A stretch of 64,000 bases of DNA from Cytidiella melzeri (GCA_022592445.1 JABYQR010000180.1:1-64000), one strand, 5' to 3'. Positions 44,144 to 56,008 are shown, numbered from the stretch's first letter. Numbers and translations: made by a program. The notes: generated by a model not told the origin, from the sequence alone.

Positions 44144-44709
44144 AGTTATCGTGGTACCTCAGGCCTCTTCATTCATCTTCCTATCACCTCATTTTCCACT
44201 TCTTCATGTTATTCTTGGATCTCCTCCACTTTTCTTGTTCATACCCGCACGTTGTTAGATTGGACCTTGCCACGCTTTCCCTCTTTTCTCCAATCAAACT
44301 TTGTACATGTTCATTTTGTTCCTTGTTGCATCCTTCTTGTTCTTCTCACGCTCTCGCACCTACCCTAGCGTTTCACTATACTATACTAACGTACAGAGCC
44401 GACTACCCAATTCCTCCATTTACCGTACCCCACACCATACATAAGTACATATGATAGTTCTCGTTGATTACACTTGTATTACACAATGTGTTTCTTGTGA
44501 GCATTTGGCTCGCTGTACATACCATGTATTGTTATCTGTCTATATCTAGTTATTCTGGTAGCTTGGTTTAAGCCACCCAGGCGTGAATCAAAACGCAAGT
44601 ACGGATTCGAAATACAGCATTACAGTACACCGGTATAGATGCGACCTGATTCATCCAAAGACACGTCATAAAACCTAGGAGATAAAACATCATATACCAA
44701 GTGCGTCGC
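44144..44709. other. Convergent 3' region between the checkpoint gene and the SPX-RING gene
   Basis: Pyrimidine-rich and AT-rich intergenic sequence between convergent genes; no ORF, repeat or RNA gene recognised. Confidence 0.4.
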
Positions 44710-46833
44710 TTACATGAGAACACACGCCGGTCCATCCGTCTTGAATCCCAGCTCCCTCATCTGGTCCTCCGCCGCCTCCCGCTCGCTCTGCTGCAGCTTC
44801 TCCCTTGCCTCGATCGGGAACCAATCCTTCATGAAGTTGAGGAGCGCCCAGTCCACGTTCGCTTGAGGAAGAAACGCCCGTCAGAGAACGAACGTGCGTG
44901 AAAAGAAGCGAATGGAGAGCTCGGATTGGTGGAACTTACACCTATCCGCCTGGAGGACTGTGGGAGCGCGGCACATTGGACAGTCGCCTTGCCCCCGTTT
45001 CTGCATCTTCACCAGACACCTGTACTCCAGTCCAAGCGGTATTTAGCGTTCCACGGATGCAACCTTGGACGACACAAAAGGTGACAGACGAGACGGGGAC
45101 GTACCGGACGCAGAACAAATGCCCGCAGAATAGGCGTATGGGTTTGAACGCGATGCTCGTGCATATCGCACAAGCGTAGTCGTCGATGTGGGGTATGACG
45201 GGTAGGATGGTCTCGCCGACCGCTTGCACCAGCATGTGCGCGAGTGATGTACTTGGTCGGGTCGAAAGTACCAATGCCGAAGAATCCATAGGGGAGGAAG
45301 ACAGGTCGGACGGGTGTTGCTGGACAGTGAGGAGGGAGGGCGAGAACGGCAGTGCGGTGCGTTTCGCGTGTTTCTTGAGGATCTTTCGCGTCGCTTCTGT
45401 CGTGGCGAATTGGAACTGTAGTGGCGGCGGCGGTGGATCTAAAGTCAGTTATTCCACTCGCCACCATTGACTACAGCCCACACGTACCTTCTTCAAATCC
45501 AAAATAAATGTGTTGAGCCGCACGAATTTCTCCATCGCTTCCCGACTCTGCTTCATCCTCAACGTCCTACCGCCAACAAATCCCCTCGCGGCCAGCCTCT
45601 GCTTGAATGTTTCCAACCGCTGCTCTGCGTCCTCGACACTCCTCTCCCCTCTCGACCTCTCCCTATGATTCTCAAATACCTCCAAATCAATATACATCTG
45701 GAATATCTCACGCCAGTGATACAAATCGCTCTTCGCTCCGCTTAACAGCGGTATGATGGGGCGTGTGGGTGGTACGCGCACGAACGCGGGGTTCGTCCCG
45801 TACGGCGAGTATCCTGTGAATGTATGGGATGTAGCGGACATGGGTCGGGCGGTGGACGCTATCGAACGAGAGAGCTCGTGCAGATTCCGAATAAAGTCGT
45901 CACCGACAGCCCCGAGCTGGGTGCTCAGTGCTTGCAAGGCCTGCATAAGGAGCCGGAAGAACGCTGTGTCAGAAGGGAGGGGGATGATTACTTCGTGCAG
46001 CGAAGGGTGCGACACTGGTTGTGCGAGTGAAGACTCAGACGAGCTACGAATGAAAACCATAGTTCGGCCATATTGAGGTGAGTGCTTGGGAAACGAGACC
46101 GGGAACGGATGGGACGCACGATGGGGGTATGATTGCTTCCGACTCCGTTTTGTCATTTCCCAGTGAATCTTTGAGTTCCGAAAGGCCTTCATCTGTTTTG
46201 ACACCAGATGCAGATGGTATGGGTTGGTCCGAGTGTGTCCCCAATTCCTCCGCAGCATGCCTAGCTGCTGGGTCGCCATCGTATCCATAGTCTGGACAGG
46301 GGAAAACAGGCAGTAGTGTACGCTCCATTTCTTCACCTCGTTCGCTTGCTCTTTTGCTGTCCTCCACTCCTGCACCGTCTACATCAACGTCCTCCAACAT
46401 TGTTGTCGACAGCAATGGCGTGTCAACAAGCAGACGGAGCCTAGGTTCGAGCCCGTTAGAGTCGGTGTTAATCTCGTACACGACTCGAGATAGTCCTGCT
46501 GTTGTATCGTGTGAGGACGCTACCGGCACCCATGGCGAAGACGACGAGGTTCCGCCCACCTCTCTTGCCTTCCCCTTTCCTTTCCCAGTATCGTCGGGAA
46601 GTGTCTCTGTCTCAAGGAGCACTTGGTGAAGGACGTCGGGGGTTAATCCTGGCGCATACATCGAGGTTTAGTGAGGCTCGTAGATAGGAAAAGTATGAAG
46701 ACAGACCGAGCTGGGTAAGCTCCTGAACGACTTGGTTGATGAGTTTCTTGAGCTTCCTGTATTCTATGGCGCTGTCCCTCAGCTCTGGCGGGAGAGAGAG
46801 TAAGAGCTCTGTGTATGTCTTTGAGAAATGCAT
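44710..46833 (-). CDS. SPX-RING protein (probable phosphate-sensing E3 ubiquitin ligase)
   Basis: The first exon starts MHFSKTYTELLLSLPPELRD with YRKLKKLINQVVQELTQLG, the diagnostic N-terminus of an SPX domain (inositol-pyrophosphate binding). Exon 2 gives PGLTPDVLHQVLLE and a long acidic insertion. Later segments complete the SPX fold (DTAFFRLLMQALQALSTQLG, SREAMEKFVRLNTFILDLKK and FATTEATRKILKKHAKRT). A C-terminal RING finger follows: YACAICTSIAFKPIRLFCGH, LFCVRC, then GDCPMCRAP. The C-terminus is a helix (EREAAEDQMRELGF) ending CVLM. Introns are short, for example the one starting GTACGTGTGGGC near 45487. SPX-RING proteins control phosphate transporter or enzyme turnover in plants and fission yeast; the same role is inferred here. 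The target is unknown. Confidence 0.85.
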
Positions 46834-47440
46834 TTCTAGGTGTGAGTTGTCGGTGGGTCCAAGTTTCGAATAGCCACTTTCAAGTTTGTGACGGAGTAAC
46901 TCAGCGCTTGGATCTTACACGTACCTGATTTTAACGCTAGATAACCTTGCTGTGAACCACCGTCTTCAACTCTGTTGCAGGATTCCAAACAACCATGAGT
47001 CAGTATGTAGCCCATTGCACCTCTAATGTCACTTCTGAATGCTGAGAAATTCAGGGCGGTCACTGGTGTTACCTGTCTGTGCCACGCAAGCACTCCAATA
47101 CCGTCTCTCAAGGCTGCCATTCCAACTGACGGCAAGAGCGAGCTCCAAGCGGCGAGACACAGCAACTCTGCGTATCTGACAGCGCGATGCACCGTGCGAT
47201 GCAGATGAATAGAACGGCCTTTTGCACTATGAGACTCTGCAGGTGCATCTTTATAAGAGATAGCGATGAACGAGGATCCAAGGTTAAGCCTGCGGATTTG
47301 CATGCTAGTGGGTCAGTACTAGTCAGTCATCAATTTGTGTATTTTTACCGCACATAGCAACCGATGTTTACCTCTACAATGGCATTCACCCACCCAAGTA
47401 TGGACGAGCCAAAGCATCGCTGCGAAGGATATTCTGGGCA
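46834..47440. other. Intergenic, 5' flanks of the SPX-RING gene and the orphan gene
   Basis: No convincing gene. Open stretches on the minus strand (46836-47303) have no recognisable domain and probably represent promoter and leader sequence. Confidence 0.4.
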
Positions 47441-47443
47441 AAG

Positions 47444-47450
47444 TATATAA
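47444..47450 (+). promoter_or_regulatory. TATA box of the first orphan gene
   Basis: TATATAA lies ~60 bp upstream of the ATG at 47509. Confidence 0.55.
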
Positions 47451-47508
47451 GCCCTCTTGCTCTTAATCTCATCTTCCCTCCACCCGCACACTAATAGCAT
47501 TGCCTGCC

Positions 47509-48147
47509 ATGCTACGGCGGCAGCACACGACATCTACAGCTTCGTCCACCTCGTCCACATGCGGAAGTGCTATCTGTCACTCGCATGATCCGCCTCTGGT
47601 GGTGCCCAGCTATCCTCCCCGTAGTTCGGGACAGTCTATTGGCACAAGCGAATTCCCTCCTCAACGACGGCTTTTCAGTCCTTTCGACTCGTCGAGCAGT
47701 GCCAAGTTAGTTGGAACGAGCCTCAACCCGCGGGCAAGGGAAGTTACGTATGGTGTGCGTGCTCGCGCCCCAGCGCCGCGCAGTGCGGGTATGTCGCTCG
47801 GCTCACGACCTCTCAGGTCCGTCGACAAGTCGAGCTTGGCCGTAATCGCAGGCGATGGCCAGAGCACCCGGAAGTCGCACACTCGTTACTACCCTCCTGC
47901 TGCTCCCTCGAAATCGGTATCTTCCCTCAAGTCAAACTCGTCTCTTTTCAGCCTCCAGAATGGCCAGTCGACAGACATCACGTCTATCTGTAGTAGCATC
48001 CAAGGTTCAGAAGGCGGCTCTTGCCCACAAGAGCGTGTGAGCCAGGAACATCGAACTGTGGGAGGAAAATTGCTGCAGACGCAGTTTGGGTATGGGCTTC
48101 CTACTCGTAAAAAGCGACGAGAAGCATCTGTTCCTGACGGAAGGTGA
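47509..48147 (+). CDS. Short Ser/Arg-rich orphan protein 1
   Basis: A 212-residue intronless frame starting MLRRQHTTSTASSTSSTC. It is Ser/Pro/Arg-rich and probably disordered (SYPPRSSGQSIGTSEFPPQ, YGVRARAPAPRSAGMSLG, SLKSNSSLFSLQNGQSTD) and ends with basic residues (LPTRKKRREASVPDGR). No domain recognised. A good TATA box precedes it. A second gene of similar composition follows at 48891. Confidence 0.55.
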   Translation: MLRRQHTTSTASSTSSTCGSAICHSHDPPLVVPSYPPRSSGQSIGTSEFPPQRRLFSPFDSSSSAKLVGTSLNPRAREVTYGVRARAPAPRSAGMSLGSRPLRSVDKSSLAVIAGDGQSTRKSHTRYYPPAAPSKSVSSLKSNSSLFSLQNGQSTDITSICSSIQGSEGGSCPQERVSQEHRTVGGKLLQTQFGYGLPTRKKRREASVPDGR

Positions 48148-48700
48148 GATGATCTGAAGGCTTATATACCATATCCTTCACAAACGGACGCTTTGCTGTG
48201 ATACAACATTCTACAGTCACAGTTTCTAGTTCCTAACAGGCTTATCATGGACTATACGACACGAACCACTCCATCTCCACATTCCAACTGTATCCATTGT
48301 CAATCCATTGTTATCCATAATTGTATCATATGCTGTACGTATACTGGATACATTTCTTGCCCTCCAACACGGCATAGGCACTGATATCATTTGCGCGGTA
48401 AGTGGCCGCACATATTGAGAACGAATTCAGACCGTCTTTTGATAACCGCTTTCAGGTTTGTTTCTGAATGTGTTGTCCGAGATCAAAAATAATGGGGATC
48501 GTGGACAACAAAACAAGTTTGGGCCGCAGAAACGCCGCGTGGGGATCTCATGGCCTCATGGCACGCTTGCAGTGGGTTAGAGCTTTTGTTTGGGCCATAA
48601 TGTTTGCAAAGCCTTTGTGGTTCAAATATGACCTTGGCGACCTCGCAGGCTACATCATATGTCTGAGGGCTTGATGATTTTGGCGTCTGTGGGTGCGGTA
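48148..48700. other. Intergenic between the two orphan genes
   Basis: AT-rich; no gene recognised. Confidence 0.4.
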
Positions 48701-48701
48701 C

Positions 48702-48709
48702 ATATAAAG
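48702..48709 (+). promoter_or_regulatory. TATA box of the second orphan gene
   Basis: ATATAAAG lies ~185 bp upstream of the ATG at 48891. This argues against an earlier non-ATG start at 48726. Confidence 0.45.
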
Positions 48710-48890
48710 GTAGCTGAAACAGAATTTGGCGTCGTATATCGCTGGTGCACTGATAGCCTTGTTCTGCTGGTATATTAGCCTCGTTGGTCCGCCAAGAGAC
48801 TTTCCCCTCGCGTCAATCAACTCCCTTCGAGCCACATTATCAGTGGCCACCCCCCGTGATCTTCAATCGTCGTCGCTGCTGGCGGATAGT

Positions 48891-49472
48891 ATGAATCGCA
48901 AGGACAACACGACGCCTCCCCGCGGCATACTCAAGTCATCCCCCGCACACCAGCCTCGGTCGTCTTCTTGCAGTGATCACGCTCGACGCGTCACTGCAAC
49001 CTCATCAGACTCGAGCTGTGAGAGCCTCAGAGGAGAAGGAACTCGAGTGACGGACGTTTGCATCCCGAGTCGTAATCCTTCTGGCACACGAGATCATCTG
49101 TGCAGCAGCTCGCCACTGGCGCAGACACGCTCGCGACCTCGCTGGATACAGTTTTTGCTGTCGATATTTTCTGCGAAGCGAAACCAGCCTTTCAGACCTG
49201 CCACTCCATCTGTCCAACGCCCAATAATTCAGCGCACTGCTAACGTGCCGACACCCGTCCCGTCTTCCTGTCGTAGCCCGGTCATGTCGAGCTCGCAAAT
49301 TTCCTTGCCTTACTCAAAACCTAGAAGAAAGAGGGCATTGTCTGATCTAGGGGCCGTACCCGGATGCCAGGCTCCTCGCGCCAACGGGAGACGTTCGAAC
49401 CCGAAGAGCAGTGCTCACTTGTTGTCTGTAACTGGCAATCGCCGCCTGGGGAGCTTCGACTTCGAGCGATAG
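48891..49472 (+). CDS. Short Ser/Arg-rich orphan protein 2
   Basis: A 193-residue frame from the first ATG (MNRKDNTTPPRGILKSSPAH). Low-complexity and basic, with many possible phosphorylation sites (RSSSCSDHARRVTATSSDSS, KPRRKRALSDLGAVPG) and a short hydrophobic segment in the middle (WIQFLLSIFSAKR). No family recognised. Same strand, size class and promoter type as the orphan gene just upstream; the two may be distant relatives, but no clear alignment was seen. Confidence 0.5.
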   Translation: MNRKDNTTPPRGILKSSPAHQPRSSSCSDHARRVTATSSDSSCESLRGEGTRVTDVCIPSRNPSGTRDHLCSSSPLAQTRSRPRWIQFLLSIFSAKRNQPFRPATPSVQRPIIQRTANVPTPVPSSCRSPVMSSSQISLPYSKPRRKRALSDLGAVPGCQAPRANGRRSNPKSSAHLLSVTGNRRLGSFDFER

Positions 49473-50373
49473 TTCTGCCCGCGGATATACATGGTGTGGT
49501 GGTTTGTGTATTATCGTGATAGAGAAGGGTTCTGCAGCTGTATGCATATGGGACAGTGTACTTATACTGATATTGTGGGTTCAACAATCCGGACTGATCA
49601 CCGCCATTCTACGCTCGTTATATTCATATATTGCTATTGTGTTTTCTCAACTCGTAGTGTGTATCAGGTCTCAAGTGTGTTGCTTTATCGATCTGTGAGC
49701 TAAATTTCAATCTTTAATATGAGGCAGCATAGGGTCGTGCTGGATTGCAACGAGAGAGCTATACAAGCAGATGTATGCGAGGCCCTACTTGTTGTACTGG
49801 CGATCTGGTTTCACACCTTCTAAATCCGACTACATGATTGCATGATGATGGTTATGGTAGGGAACATTGTGGAACCTTGTAGAACATCACATCATAGCAC
49901 ACTATACGTTTTCACAGCAGTGTTAGAGATACAGACCTGGTATCAGGGGTCCTTGTCTGAGATTATTGTAATCCAATGACGTGCTCCTTTCCATACAAGG
50001 TAACCCCGACAGCTTCTATTGGAGCTTCCAACTCGGCTTCTATTCAATCATGTTTTTCGTTCTGGTTCCATTGTAATTGTACCTTCTGTTTTGTTTTGTT
50101 TCCTCCATCTGCCTTTCTTATTTTATCTTATCCTTTATCTTGTATTACTATAAAAACACTTGTATTCTCTTAGTTTCAATTTTATCTGCTCATTTTCTTG
50201 TGTGCTCGCATCCCTCTCACAACAACAGGTCATGAGCCCCACACTCTAACTGCACAAGAAACTTCTATCCATCAAGCTCTATGCTTACTCTATTAATCTA
50301 GGCAACAGTACATCGGCATTGAGCCCATAGGCCATTATCACCTTTATCTTTTGATCTTGCATTTAGATCTACT
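49473..50373. other. Intergenic into Copia leader, AT-rich
   Basis: Marks the change from gene island to transposon graveyard. A TGGTATCAGGGG word at ~49939 resembles the Met-tRNA primer-binding site of Copia elements but is 430 bp from gag, so the assignment is uncertain. No LTR border was fixed. Confidence 0.35.
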
Positions 50374-50960
50374 ATGGCAACAACTAATGCCGCAGCTTCC
50401 AAAACTTCAGGTAGCTATTGTATTGAACCACTGAAGGGTGCAAAAAACTATATTACTTGGCGCGTCCAGATCACAGACATTCTCACCGACATGGGGCTGT
50501 GGGAATACACTTCAGGTGACACAACTAAACCTGCTGATGCAGTACAAGCTGCCGAGTGGACAAAGAAAGATAGGAAGGCACTGACAACCATCTGACTCCG
50601 TGTTTCAAACTTGATGATGGTGCATGTGATTTCCACCAGCACATTGAAGGATGCCTTTGACACACTCTCCAATGTTTTTTGGAACCAAAGGCGCTGTTGC
50701 CCTTATTGTTCTACACAGACATTTTCTTTGTTATCAGATTTTTGAAGAAGGTGACCTCGGTGAAAAGCTGCGAAAGATTGAAGGACTTGACAAATGGTGG
50801 ACCAATATGTTGATGTACATCAGGATGCAGCCTAAGCAACTCGCTCTAGCCATGCACAAGATTGTTTGTGTACACAGTTACATGAGCAGAGGAACAGCTG
50901 GACCATGGGCTATGCTAAGGAAGAAACAATACCTGATGGAAGTTTTCTAACTGGAGAAAA
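50374..50960 (+). pseudogene. Copia-type gag remnant
   Basis: Starts MATTNAAASKTSGSYCIEPL, then GAKNYITWRVQITDILTDMG and WTKKDRKALTTI, the typical N-terminus of Ty1/Copia gag (DUF4219/UBN2-like). A TGA after ALTTI, where CGA (Arg) is likely ancestral, stops the frame. Recognisable gag continues in that frame for a short distance (LRVSNLMMVHV, TLKDAFDTLSNVF) and then breaks up. The later stretch (LRKIEGLDKWWTNMLMYI) is poorly preserved. No protease, integrase or RT follows, so only a fragment is present. Confidence 0.7.
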
Positions 50961-51059
50961 TTCTGCAAAGCAGTCTTGATGTTCTTCCAAGACAAAGGAC
51001 TCAGAAAACAGGTGTTGGCCAAACTCAAAAGAGCAAATCAGGGTTCACAAACAACCTAA

Positions 51060-52731
51060 GAATACAACAATGACTTTTCCATATTGCTGGGCCAGTACGG
51101 CAAGAACTGAGACAAAACAGCGGTAATGGCTTTGTACAAGTGAGGACTCAAGTGGAGCCTCCTTAACGCTGAGACACTAACACACCCCCTGGACATGGCA
51201 CAAACACACCAGACCTCGAGGGAGGTGATCACGTGTGTGGGTAGGGACAAGGGTGGAGTGAATATGTGATGCAAGTGGGTCCAAGAGTCCTAGGCTGCAC
51301 CTGGACACAAACGAGAGGTGATACAATGTGGCAAGAGGCAACGAGACATGACGAGATGCAGCACGAAGCAAGAGGTTGCTCAAAGCAGTGAGATGCAACA
51401 ACATGCAGTGCAAAGCAACGAGATGTGAATGTGCAAGTGGTAAGTGGATGCCGCACTACAACGAGGGGCAAGAGGAGGGGATTGGGTATGTAGAGGAGGG
51501 CAAGAAACAACGGTGATACAAGGCGTGAGGTAAAGAACCCAAGAGGGTGATGGTGGGAAAAGCTTGGACGTTGAGTGAAGCAATGAGAAGAGGTCGCAAG
51601 GGATGAGAAGAAAGGAGAAAACACAGTGAATCGCAGTTGCTGAGTGAAAGAGAAATGTGGCTTTAAAACACAAGGCAGTGAAAGAAACACAATATAAATG
51701 CAGTGGCCAAGAGAAGGTAAACAATGGCTCAAAAGGAGGACACAGTGAAAGAGGAACGCAATGCAGTGAAATAATGCAGTAGAATAAACGCAGTGAGGAA
51801 CACAAGAGGGCTCGAGAACACAACGCAAATGAGATATACACACCACAAGAAGGCTCGAGACGAGATGCAAGTGGCAGGAAGGCTCGGGGTGCAAGATGCA
51901 AGGCTTGCAGAGGCAAACTTGTGGGGGGAAACACGGGGGGTGTCGTATTCTGAGCTACTCTAGTACAAGCACACTGTGTATAAATACTACTGCATCAAAG
52001 TCCATATCAAATTCAAGGTTCGTGTGAGAGCGAGGCAGTGAGAGAGGGCAGTGTGAGATGAAACAAGGGGCAATCATGAAACTCGTCACAAGAACAAGAA
52101 GTACACTGCTTCTTGTGCAGCTAAACCACAAGCATCCAATGAAACAAAGGCTTGGTGACTCGAGTCCACACAGGAGAAGAAGGCAGTGCAATGGAAACAA
52201 ATCCTGGTAGTGACGAGTTTGGGGGATTGATGAAGAGAGAGAGAGGCTGCTCGAGGTTCCCCTATTCCTGAGAAGAGCCGCGGGATCCAAGGGCTCTTGA
52301 GTGACGAGAAGCTCTGCTTGTTTGCAAGAAGAGTGCCTTGTTTTAGCTCGTTGCAGCAAGGGGGCTGCAAGGAAACCAAGAGTGACAAGGGAAAGTGCCA
52401 ATGCACTTGAGGCTGCCCAAAACTCGCGAGAGACATGGACAAGAAATTGCGCGAGAATGCGAACCATGACTCAAGGGAGCACAAGCTTGAGTGCCCAAAG
52501 GGCTGAGCCATAGACAAGCTCGAGATGCGAGGTGCAAGGAGCAAGACAAGCTCGAGACGCAAGCTGTATGACAAGCTCGAGAAGCAAGCTGTAGAACCAG
52601 CTCTCGCGCAAACCTCGAGACGTTTCGCGAGGGCTCTCAAGTGACAAGAAGCTCTGCTTGCTTGCGCAAAGGGGTCCTTGTTGAGATTGTTGCACGTCCA
52701 GCGGTTTCCGGGTGTATCAACGCCCTCCACA
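51060..52731 (-). repeat. LTR-like repeat related to 11851-13640
   Basis: On the minus strand it starts TGTGGAGGGCGTTGATACACC at 52731, right after a purine-rich GGTGGTGGAGA tract, the layout of a 3' LTR. A TATA-like GTATTTATACACAG lies near 51985. Beyond it is a pyrimidine-rich tract (CACTGCATT, CACTGCGTT words). CTCGAG-containing words (GACAAGCTCGAGA and close variants) repeat at ~52510-52590, and two related ~70-bp blocks occur at ~52288 and ~52636. Long open minus-strand stretches here are compositional, not genes. The distal border is not fixed. Confidence 0.4.
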
Positions 52732-52745
52732 ATCTCCACCACCAG

Positions 52746-53013
52746 CCGGAAAACCTTGGAGAAATGATGACAGAAGTGCTCCGGCTAGAAACAAACCAAC
52801 AACCCCTGACGCTCAATTTGGCTGCTCATAATGGCTGTGGCAGGAGTGAAGGGGGGACTCAAACCACTCAAACCCCCTACTCCAACAACAGCCAAGCCAC
52901 TGCAAGAGTTATGAACACACCAGACCATGAGGGTCACTCTAAAGATGTCACAAACATGCACACCTTTAGCTTATCTTATCCTTTTCTTGTTTTATCTTAC
53001 TGATGACACATGG
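52746..53013. other. Unassigned remnant between LTR-like repeats
   Basis: Short open stretch on the plus strand (MMTEVLRLETNQQPLTLNL) without recognised domain; probably internal sequence of a truncated element. Confidence 0.3.
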
Positions 53014-53778
53014 TGTTGTGGATGACCCAACTAGCCCTTATTTTTTGCATTCTACTTCTAGTTTTTACCTTTGAAATCAGGTTGAAACCCGGTTGTAACC
53101 CAATTACAACCCTTCCTGCACAAACCCCTTGCATGTCTATCAAGTGCCTGTATCACGTGACTTAGATGCACTACATGGTCACATTACTTGCTGCTATGTC
53201 ACACTGGCATGTGACTCAGCTTATGTAAGACCACATGGCTACAACCAGATGGCTCAGCCCATAGCTAGGGTTTGATGTCATAGATACCTCTCACATGAGC
53301 TCCTATTGTTCTTTTGCTATTGTTCTCTTTATGGAAGAATGTTCTCACAGGTATGGGAATGGAATACAATAGTTTGTCTCCTTTTAGATAGATTCTCTCA
53401 CAAGTAGAGGTCTTGGAAGAGTCCAGACAACAGCTATTGTTCTCCTTTAGATAGTTCTATTGTTCTTTGTTCACACAGCTTCTTGCAAAGCCTGCCCTTA
53501 ACATGGTCTGTGCGCAGGTCCCTGAAGTCTATATATACTGCTACATGTACGCTCCTAGCCCCCCATCTCGACCTCTTGGTCTTTACTGGGCTAGGTAAGC
53601 TACCCCCTCTTGTACTATATAGCTGGTAGTACGAATACTAACTTGGTCTTTACTGGGCTAGATACTTGTATAAAGTCTGATAGCTGGTGAGAGCACTGTG
53701 CTACACGCCTGCCACCACCTCCTCGTCGATATCCACATTGTGTCCCTGTTTGTCACGTCAAGCCCCATCTCCGTGTCA
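53014..53778 (+). repeat. Decayed LTR of the element-2 family (opposite orientation)
   Basis: Aligns along its length with the LTRs at 21173-21930 and 28244-28998, read on the other strand: start TGTTGTGGATGACCC against TGTCATGGATGGCC, and end CCATCTCCGTGTCA. Many CpG sites of the younger LTRs read TG or CA here. No element-2 internal sequence follows; it abuts integrase sequence of element 1 directly, so it is a solo LTR or a fragment joined by deletion. Confidence 0.8.
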
Positions 53779-53971
53779 CCCAGTTTGCCACCAGATTCCA
53801 AAACAAACTTTGTTCTAAACTTGGTATCCAACAGAACATCAGTACAGCATATTACCCCAAGACAGATGGTGAAACAGAGCATGTCAATCAAGATTCAGAG
53901 CAGTATCTCTAAGCCGTCTGTGACTACCGGAACTGGTTGGGCTAGATGTTCTACTACTGCTAAGTTTTTTT

Positions 53972-54660
53972 ATGCATAACATCTGGTATCACTCAGCAAT
54001 TTGGCACTCCCCATTCAAACTACTACTAGGGTACAAGCCCAGAGTAGTGGATGTCATCAATCCACATTCCAACATTCCCTCTATCACTGAGCAAATCCAT
54101 CAGATGGCTCAGATCCGAGATGAACTACATGCCAGCAGCTGCATGGCAGCGGAAGCAGTATGCATGTCATGCAAACAAGGGTTTCAGCCATACATTGTGG
54201 GTCAGAGAGTCTGGCTGGAAGGAAAGAACATCACTACCACAAGGCCCTCAGCTAAACTAGCACCCACACACCATAAACCGTTTGAAATAACCAAAGTACT
54301 GGACCAATCACTTACAAACTCCAACTACCATTGGATTGGAAGATGCACCCTGTGTACCATGCCAGGCTCCTCATCCCATTTATAGAAACTCCAGAGTACA
54401 GACCAGCATACAACAAACCACCCCCAGGAATCATTAATGACGAAGAAGAATACAAAGTTGAAGCAATACTCCATAGTTGCCATAATAGGCAAGCAAAACT
54501 CAAATACGTGGTAAAGTGGACTAGGTATGGAGATTCAGAAAACTCTTAGACTCGGCCTCTGGACATGGGAAATACGACAGAATCCATAGCAGAGTTTCAT
54601 CAGAGATATTCCAGTGCAGTACATAAAGACTGAGTTCTGCAGAAAAAAAAAGGAATCAAG
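53972..54660 (+). pseudogene. Decayed integrase C-terminus and chromodomain of element 1
   Basis: Matches residues of the intact frame at 2-958 (GYKPRVVDVINPHSNIPSI, VWLEGKNITTTRPSAKLAP), then shifts frame near 54305 and continues EEYKVEAILHSCHNRQ. A stop replaces the Trp of the chromodomain (NS-stop at 54546-54548). Confidence 0.85.
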
Positions 54661-55317
54661 CATGAGCACAGCCGCTGACATTACTGCCCTAGCCATTGCT
54701 GCATCTGCTGCTTCCACCTTTTCGTCACCATTGTTCTCCCTGACTAACAAAGGACACTTGAACACAGTTCTCACCATAAGAAATTATTTCTGTGGCGGCA
54801 CTCACATTCCAAGCTGGAACTAAACATGTCCTTCTACCTTGCCTTTTTCCTCGCCATGTTCTCCTTCCTCACCCCTGCATTCTTCCTTGGCTGGCAGGGC
54901 ATTCCAGCCCAGCTGCTGATATATCTTGCCTTTGCCATTGTTTAATCTCTCCTTGTCTTAGCCTTCCGATACACTCATGTCGCAACCAGGTTTTCTTGTG
55001 ACACCACAATGTTTTTGATGGAAAACTGTGATCATTTAGACCAGATCAATTGGGATCACAAGCAAAATCATATGAAGTTGTTCTGGGCCTGTCTCAATGC
55101 ACCTCAACAAGACACCCTCATCAAATATCACTTTCAACAAACCATCAATTGTCGCCCCAAGATCTTCAATTTTGCACCACTGATTAATTCAACATTCTAC
55201 TATGTCTTCTCAAACTCCTTTTCTTGCACACCACAACTTCTCCTTTGGCCATGGCAGTGCCTTTATTCATTTTCTCTACAATTATTCTTGTCTTTCCACT
55301 TTCAACAATTTTCCTGC

Positions 55318-56008
55318 TGTTGCGGAGCGACTGCTGCTAGACCGATAGACCCTAAAACAAGGGTGGAGTTGGTGTGGATGTGAAGTGGAAGTGGATTCCC
55401 AATGACAACAACAAGGTCAAAGTCAATGGTAAGCAGGCACAGAGGTCGGATACTGGCAGTGCAAATGACAAAGTTAATTTCAGACTTATACTAGGTTACT
55501 CACCTGGCAGTGCAAATGATGAAGAGGTCAAGATGCAGAGCCAGGAAGGGTAAGGGGTACTATATATACTGTGTCTGGGTGGTCTGTACACCAGTTCCCA
55601 CACTAGGGACTGGAGTAACTGTGGGACTGAGGTAACAATAGAACAATAACAGACCAGGATAAATATCAGGGCCAGGGTACGCAATACAAGAGAACAATAG
55701 AACAATAGGGAACTGGGGGAATACCTAACAATAGATGGAAGACAATAGATAGAAAACAAATAGGAAAATAGGAACTGGGGGAATCCCTAACAATAAGAGA
55801 ACAATAGAACAATGGCCTAGGTTGATCTGGAACCGCTCTAGGTCAAGTCTAGGGTTTGGGTCTGGACTATTGATAAATAAGGCAGGATGTCACGTGACCC
55901 GGGTTAGGTTTAGGTCCAGTAATAATCCTAGCTGGAAAATAAGTGCTGGTTACTGTAAACTGGTGACTGTGATGGAAAAATCTGATCTCTGTTGGAATAT
56001 CCATGTCA
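55318..56008 (-). repeat. LTR-like insertion in the decayed element-1 copy
   Basis: A 691-bp block absent from the intact copy. It is bounded by TGTTGCGG at 55318 and ATGTCA at 56008, so LTR-like TG...CA ends hold on either strand. It contains a TATATATA box near 55562 and repeated ACAATAGAACAATAG words. Flanks CCTGC and CCCAC could be a diverged 5-bp duplication. Orientation is inferred and weak. Confidence 0.55.

Noticed and set aside
49935..49950. TGGTATCAGGGG as a Copia primer-binding site
   Set aside because: No LTR end could be recognised immediately before it and gag starts ~430 bp away; left as a remark only.
50818..50942. CATCAGG and CCTGATG words about 120 bp apart, as a second MITE
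   Set aside because: No inverted similarity beyond seven bases and no TA duplication; the sequence continues the Copia remnant.
51229..52742. Several long minus-strand open stretches (170-221 codons)
   Set aside because: Low-complexity pyrimidine-rich sequence of an LTR-like repeat; the peptides are Cys/His/Phe/Leu-rich without domains.
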